Of a DNA stretch of 64,000 nt, positions 57,801 through 64,000 are shown in pieces. The DNA is taken from assembly GCA_037693485.1 (NCBI GenBank), contig CM075346.1, forward strand, positions 11,933,501 to 11,997,500. The letters are read 5' to 3'. The stretch comes from Kitagawia praeruptora (lineage: Eukaryota > Streptophyta > Magnoliopsida > Apiales > Apiaceae). Each line of letters starts with the position of its first letter. Within the stretch, counting starts at the first letter, position 1. The translations under genes were made by a program, and so were the position numbers. The notes under the pieces were generated by a model. It worked only from the letters and a program-made list of their open reading frames with translations. It was not told the DNA's origin and searched no databases.

Positions 57801-60800
57801 TTCCTTCTTTTTTATTCTCTGTTCTGTTCTGTTCTCCAGTTATAAAACCTAGGGAGCACAGCTTTAATGGAGGAAGATGCAAATGATAAGTAAACTGATA
57901 TACAAAGAAAGGAAAAGAGATCCGTTGCTTTAATGATAACCCTGAGTAAGGATAGTGATTAGATATCTATAAGGTTCAATAATAATAATAATAATAATCA
58001 AATCGTTTTATTAAAAATAATCAAAAAAATTAATGCATATTGTATTTAATGAGGCACCAAAAAGATCATCCATTGACAGAGTGAGTACGTAATAAAAAAT
58101 ATACAAAAGTTCTAGCTCTGAACCATAGAAGATAATCACTTAAACCAAAAAAGAAAAGTAAATATTTACAGTGAAAACTGTACCTATCATCATATTTGAA
58201 AAGTTGTAAAAATAAGTAAAGATAAATAAACAGTAAAAAAAGAATATATATTAGGTAGAAGATAACATTATCTACATACACAAATTCAATTCATAGCTTA
58301 AATAGTATTGAACACCAAACCCTAAAGAAACAAGTACACCATTAGTCTACTACTTTAAACCAAATCACTAGATGCTCTGGGAAAAACATTCCGCTTTTTT
58401 AAGTATTAACTTTACCTCATTGTATACCTTATCTTACGTCTGCAACATTCTAGTAAAACTATATACATATGATAACAAATTTGTTAAAGAATGTAAGGCC
58501 TAATTATTTGATAATACTAATACTAAATCGGAATAACAAATATGAATTATAAAAATAGATATTAAGTAGAGAATACGGGAGATCAGATCGACCGTACCTA
58601 ATCGTTAGTCCTATATCAGGTTAAATGACGTCTAGACAATGCATTAACATGTTAAACGACGTGTGAACTAAAAAAAGCTTTACACTCCTCCACGATATTT
58701 TGTTCTGTTACATTTTTTAAATAAACATTTTGTTTCTTTGTTAATAATATAATCTACATTATAATCTTTAAATAATAAAAATTGTTAACTAAAATATATT
58801 TAAAAAATACTTTAGAAATAATTAACATCAAAACAAATACAGTATTACATAAAGTTATTTTCTATATTGTAAACTTACGTCAAAAAAAAAATGCAAGAAT
58901 ATAGTTCTATTTTTTTTTTTAAACTGACATTCAACTATTTTGTATACTTTCTTTTTAAATCAAATTTATTTTTGTAATTTTGTTAATGCAGTGACTTGCC
59001 ATATAATTGCCAAAAAGTGTGAAAATAAGAAAACTGTACAAAAACAGAAGCACTTAAATTGGACCGACTAATACGGAAAGCAGCTGCAAAATTTTGACGT
59101 GCACATGTGTCGTTTAGTGCTTTACTTTCTAAATGGATTGTCGTTTAACCTGACCAAAATCTAATCACTGGGTGAGGTTAATTTGATTTTCAGTTTTCTC
59201 TATTTAGTAATCTACACCTGGTTGTTTCCACGATGTTATCTTGTCTAGGAAAGTAGAACTTACTTGGAACTTGCTTATTCTTAGTAACTTTCTGGGAAAA
59301 GAATAAAATATTATGTTTGGTTCATCGTAATGTAGCTAGAACTTCTGTAGGTGATTTTGTTTGGTCAAAATATAATTAATGATTTTTAATATCTATATTA
59401 GTTGAAAATTTATATAAAAAAAAATTGTAAAGTAGAACCGATGTTTGAATCTATTTCTACTGTAGTCAAGTCAATCTATAACTGAATTAACATTGTAAGT
59501 TGAAGTGACCATGAAGGCAGGTAGGTCAGCAACTTATGTTGTTTTGGCGCATGTTAGACTAATGATGACCTCTATAATTTCATCTAGTTACTAAGCAAAC
59601 CAATTTATACTTACTTCCTGGACCCTTGAACTTGCACAGGTAAGTAGCAACAACCATTTTATGAGACCATATTAATAAATGTTGCGAATACCTTCACTTT
59701 GTAACTGGGAAATTCCTTAAGAGCTTCTAGTAGAAATGGACTGCTGAGCTTTGCAATCCAACGTGCAGCAGCGACCATCCCACAGTGGGCATATCCTAAT
59801 ACCAAATTGCTAACACCGCCATCATGTAAAACTGAATGATGAAATGGGACCACTGCACCTGTTGCAGCAGTTAGCGTATCTTTGATACTATGAGTTCCCC
59901 GTATCAACAGAAGGAAGCATTTTAAATTTCTATCAAGCAATATTGTGAAGGCCGGCTTCAGGATCTGTATAAAAAAATGCAATTAGAACACCATTTTAGG
60001 ATATAAAAGATTTTAATTTTAACCTACTTAACATGAAATAATATTTGCATACCCCGGCTTTGGGCTTCTGAAGAAGAACATCTGCCTGACTGTAGCCAGC
60101 AGAGTCCAAAAATACTGGAAATGGCTTCTTTGAGAAAAGAATACAAGAGGTTAATAATGTCAAATAATGCTTTAAATCAGCTAAAATATATGGCCCCTTA
60201 AGTTCAATGCAGTCATCACCAGCATATACACTTGAAACTTGTAGGTTACCCTGCAAGAATGTACAACCTCGTAAATACTTGGTCCAAATATATATCCCTT
60301 AACCTCTTCAATTTTCAGCAGTGCTCAATTCCACATTGACATGGATGTTAAATTCAGTACTTGACAGTCGAAAAGTATTACACATTGGAAAGAATGTTCT
60401 AACATGAACGCGTTTACTAGAAAGTCTGAGATTGACCCTTTGACTAACACTAACAGACCCCAAAACCAAAATTGACTTCACAATAGTCAATAGGAAACTA
60501 ACAATGCCGAAACCATATATGTAAATCCAAAATTGCCCAAATCAAAACGGTCTACACGAAGCACAAATAAATCAAAGTTGGAGCCTTTTATAATTTTAAA
60601 TTGAATCCATAGTCACTATCAGTATCACAATATGAAACACATCACAAACTGAAAAATCAATTGCAAAAATAAACAAATTACAATAAAATTAACACAATCA
60701 CAAAGGAAAGAAAAATACAAAAATCCAACTCAACCCAACACAGGCCAACACACACCCAAAATCTAAACGATTCAATATTAAAGAAATTTATAAAGAGGAT

Positions 60801-61410
60801 CATAACATCGATCCGTAATAAACGACAACTAAAAACACAAATTACACCATCTATATATCTTCACAACCTTACTCCAATTCATTACCTAAACACATTGTTA
60901 AAACATCAGCTCTACCCCTAAAACTAACAATCACTAAATCAAAATCATCCATAAAAACCGCGTAAACACACACACACACACACAAGTCAAAGCTAAACCC
61001 TTCCGAAATCCCACATTAATCACAAAACCAATTAAATCCACCACACACAACAAAGTCAATTAAAAAGTCAACAACTTAAAAAAGAAATCCGTAAATCGCA
61101 AGAGTTATAAGCTAACCTGCCTTCGCATATGATAATTAATTCCGAAAGCCAGATCACCAATAGGCCATTTCCCCAACGTTTCCGAATACGTAAACCTAAG
61201 CGTTTCCGTAAGTGTACTAATCGTCTCTAACCACGTAGCTGGCGCATGAGCTGTTCTTCTCACAATCCTCCTCCTCGATCTACTCACTTTCGACTTTTCA
61301 TCATGATCACTATCTTCCTCATCTACTTTCGCCGATACTAGTCGTCGGCTCAATACATAGTACAAAATCACCATCATTCCGGCCGCCGTCGCCATCGTCG
61401 TCGCCGCCAT
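54804..61410 (-). CDS. Class-3 lipase, mono/diacylglycerol lipase type (seven exons)
   Basis: Coding exons on the minus strand: 61410-61117, 60250-60053, 59964-59692, 57272-57170, 56504-56386, 56058-55882, 55574-54804. Joined they give about 644 residues, close to Arabidopsis class-3 lipases with an N-terminal Lipase3_N region. The product should hydrolyse acylglycerol ester bonds. Residues about 5-22 are hydrophobic (membrane anchor). The nucleophile elbow VGHSLGGG puts the catalytic Ser near 260. Asp near 313 (NGSDLVP) and His near 618 (INDHYMPMY) are likely partners. Residues 400-560 are Glu/Ser-rich and probably disordered. All introns have GT-AG ends except intron 6, whose donor is CAG|GCAAGT. 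GC is needed there, since the nearby GT breaks the frame. Intron 3 (2.4 kb) is the longest. The start is the first ATG, followed by an Ala/Met-rich stretch. Confidence 0.93.
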
Positions 61411-62456
61411 ACCTGATTCAACTAATTATGAACCCTAATTAACAATTTAATTGATCTAACTACAGATTTATAAGCAAGATTGAAGCTTTCTTAGGTTGTG
61501 TAAGTGTTTGAATTAAGCTTTAATTTAGGGATTTAATTGTGTAAATATGAACATTTAATAGGTGTTGTATCTTGTATGTATAGTGTATGTATATAAAAGG
61601 AGAAGTAAAGGTAAGATTAGATTAGATTTGATTTGGATACGGAGTAACACGAACCCGGAAACTACTTTTTGGAGGGGAGTGGGAAAGGGTGCTGCCAAAT
61701 TACAATAATGTCCATCGTACTCGATAATTTAATTTTATCCAAATAAATTTTTAATTTGGATGAAAACTAAGATTATTAAAAGTTTTTGAAAATTTTAATT
61801 AATATATAAAAAGGATTGATGTGCCTGATCCTCGGGATTCTATCCGAGGTTAAAAAAATTTCAATAAAAATATAATAGTATTCAGGTAAATTACTGAAAA
61901 AAATTGATATTTATAAAAATGTCCATGGGGAACCACTTATTTTATAAGCTCTTTATGTCATAATCTCAAGGCAAGGACAGATCCCTCTCAGACCCAGTTT
62001 TTTCTATACAAATTCGCAACCTTTACAAAAATTTTGATTTCGACTCGTAAGTAAATAACTTAATTAAAAATTAAATTTTGAAATTTTTGAAAATGCACAT
62101 CTAGAGGGGTGAATAGGTGTAAATATCTAATTATGTTCAACTTTGTACAATTGTAATATTTTCCAGAAATAATTTACCGAATTTAATTTATGCAGAGACA
62201 AATGGTAAGTCGAATGTGACTAAATGCTAAACAGTAAGTAAAGTACAGAAAAATTAAAGAACACGATGATCTTTTAGCCAAGTCCGACCCCTAATCCCCT
62301 ATGTTTTACGTCCTGGTCTCTTACCAATCTCGTAAGAGAATATTTTATTGATCAATAAACAAACAATTACAATATACAATAATATATCACCCTATTTCCC
62401 AGCTGCTGACAAATGGCGTGTTAAATAGACCTGTTTTAGAATTTGTTCTCTAAGCT
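61411..62456. other. Lipase promoter side and AT-rich intergenic DNA
   Basis: The lipase 5' UTR and promoter should lie in 61411-61700 on the minus strand; a TATA-like TTTTATATACATAC (-) occurs near 61588-61600. At about 62095-62440 the sequence (AGAGGGGTGAATAGG and following) looks like a piece of a retrotransposon LTR, but no partner or ends are seen. Confidence 0.4.
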
Positions 62457-62466
62457 ATATTATCCT

Positions 62467-62823
62467 GGTCATTGTTCTATAGAGAACCATCTTACGTGGA
62501 GAACCGTGGGGAACCACTTATTCCATACTAATTTCTGATTCTATTACAGAACCAAATTTCTATTTTTTTTGGTTCTATTAAAAAAAATTTGGTTCTACAA
62601 AAAAAATCTGGACAGATGCTGACGTGGCAGTGCTACGTCACCTGCCACGTCATCAGTGCTGATGTGGCAGTGCGACGTGGCAGTGATGACGTGGTTGCTT
62701 CAATTTTTTTATTTTAAAAAAAAATTTGGTTCTGTTACAGAATCAGAAAAAACATTTTTTGAAAAATTTTGGTTCTGCTACAGAATCAAAGGGTTCTCCA
62801 CGGTTCTCCATAGAGTGCTACTC
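62467..62823. mobile_element. Mutator-like MITE with TGACGTGG-rich centre
   Basis: The 10-bp direct repeat ATATTATCCT flanks it (62457-62466, 62824-62833), in the 9-11 bp range of Mutator-like elements. The ends are inverted: TCTATAGAGAACC with GGAGAACCGTGG on the left, CCACGGTTCTCCATAGAG on the right. The GAGAACC word is duplicated on the left. The centre (62611-62700) has six or more TGACGTGGCA / TGCCACGTCA words. No coding capacity. Confidence 0.8.
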
Positions 62824-62833
62824 ATATTATCCT

Positions 62834-63605
62834 AGTATATTTCTCTAGCACATTAAATGGTCATAAACTTGGCTAACTTGCAAGGGTTGAATCGAATTCA
62901 ACATTCAAATTAGTTAGAATTGTTTATAACGTTAATGAACATTTTATAGAAGAGAGAAGAAAAATACAGACTTAATAAGAGTTAATAGATCGGTTCTTCT
63001 GAAAATATATGGAAGAGAAAAAACATATGGGAGAGTTTGTAAAAGAAAAAGTTAAACGTTTAACCAACTCCTATGTTTAAGGAAAAGAGTTTTTAAAGCT
63101 TCAAAAATGTTTAAAAAGAGCCTAGATATATAATATACTAATGATATATTTTAGGAGTCCTTACAACTGATTAGAAGACGTTCCTATAAAAACTCCATCA
63201 TTTCTGCACTTCTGGTAAAACTGGACAGTGGACAGTTGACAATAGCTTTGATGATTGGTTCCTATCTATGTAGAATTGGCTTATCAAACTGTATCAAGTC
63301 ATCAACTTTGGCATGCTGATATAAGATACCGATTTATCAATCAGTAAGCTTAATATATTATCAATTTCATTTGAGTATAAGCATGCATAGATTTAATAAA
63401 TTTTACATAAATGTTATTTTATATATAATTTCAACCAAATAATTTATCTAACATCCTCATTGAAGATGCTTTGATAGCTTTTTTATGATATAATATATAA
63501 TTTATTGAAAAAGAAAAATAAGAACCCGAAGAATAATAATGTATATATGTTTGTTTCAAGGGTAAATATTAAGTAGGTGACTGATTGCGCCAAATGACTC
63601 AAGTA
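62834..63605. other. AT-rich intergenic DNA, possible LTR remnant
   Basis: No gene. It may continue the LTR-like sequence interrupted by the Mutator-like MITE, but neither terminus nor primer site is visible. Confidence 0.35.
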
Positions 63606-63780
63606 CAGTATAACCTCTTTAAATTAATATCGTTGCGATACGTAAATTTTATTAATTTATAGAGATTATTAATTAATCGAGGTTAAATTTACATTGTCGC
63701 TATTATGTTGGAACCAAAAACTTACAATATAAATATTAATTTATCGTGGTATCGAGTATTAATTTAGCGAGGTTTTACTA
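63606..63780. mobile_element. Emigrant-type (pogo-like) MITE
   Basis: The left end CAGTATAACCTCTTTAAATT and the reverse complement of the right end, TAGTAAAACCTCGCTAAATT, match at most positions and are flanked by TA. 175 bases, non-coding. Same terminal type as 3704-4480. Confidence 0.8.
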
Positions 63781-63829
63781 TAGGTAACTAACTACAAATT
63801 TGACTCTGAAGTAATCATTGATTAACATA

Positions 63830-63860
63830 AATCCATCCATCCATCCATTTCCATCCATTA
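63830..63860. repeat. (CATC)n microsatellite
   Basis: Runs of CCAT/CATC units, slightly interrupted. Confidence 0.8.
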
Positions 63861-64000
63861 TATCTATTATAGGTGAACATGGCTTTCCATGCCATTTAGT
63901 AATTTACTAAAATACCCCTAAATTTTATAAAATATTAAAATTTTTGTTTTTGGCATGGATTGAACCATAACCTCTTGCTAAGAATCTACTTTATGGTCAC

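Overview
The window is nuclear DNA of a flowering plant. It is AT-rich, its genes are split by introns, and it holds plant AP2/ERF and class-3 lipase genes, Stowaway, Tourist and pogo-type MITEs, a CACTA element, plant hAT elements, Ty1/copia and Ty3 (Athila-type) LTR retrotransposons, an L1-type LINE and SINEs with a TTG-type tail. The protein and repeat content suggests a eudicot. I cannot name the species from sequence alone.

Only two host genes are supported. At the left edge (713-1416, +) is the last exon of an ERF transcription factor resembling group VII; its first exon is not in the window. At the right (54804-61410, -) is a complete seven-exon class-3 lipase of the mono/diacylglycerol lipase type, about 644 residues, with a non-canonical GC-AG sixth intron. 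Everything else is mobile or derived from mobile DNA.

The intergenic space holds two large nests. Nest 1 (5555-25843) can be read as six levels. A hAT element (8-bp target duplication CTCAAAAC) holds a small MITE. That holds a hairpin element, which holds a Stowaway MITE (TA duplication). The Stowaway is split by a 16.5-kb copia retrotransposon (5-bp duplication TAAAG), which carries a 3.3-kb CACTA element (3-bp duplication TGA). The copia LTRs differ at only about 11 of 1854 positions, yet its pol is full of stops, so it was probably mobilised by proteins made elsewhere. Nest 2 covers 29000-53655. An Athila-like element with only a gag remnant has a 7.1-kb LINE inserted in its left LTR. Next to it lies a second hAT element (8-bp duplication CCTGATAC) packed with smaller insertions.

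The most unusual content is a family of hairpin elements, 12 copies of about 350-400 bp (one with a 180-bp insert) and one short deletion derivative. All but one sit directly inside (TA)n microsatellites, often head to tail with only a short TA tract between them. Each full copy has a GC-rich block, a CAATACAAAAAGT-type arm, a poly-A/poly-T pair and an apex palindrome built on TGACGTCA or TGACGTGGCA. A 6.1-kb element with its own inverted ends (44512-50637) also lies between TA tracts and is filled with degenerate repeats. The two SINE copies also occur in or beside TA tracts. These make up the candidate microsatellite-targeting system of this window.
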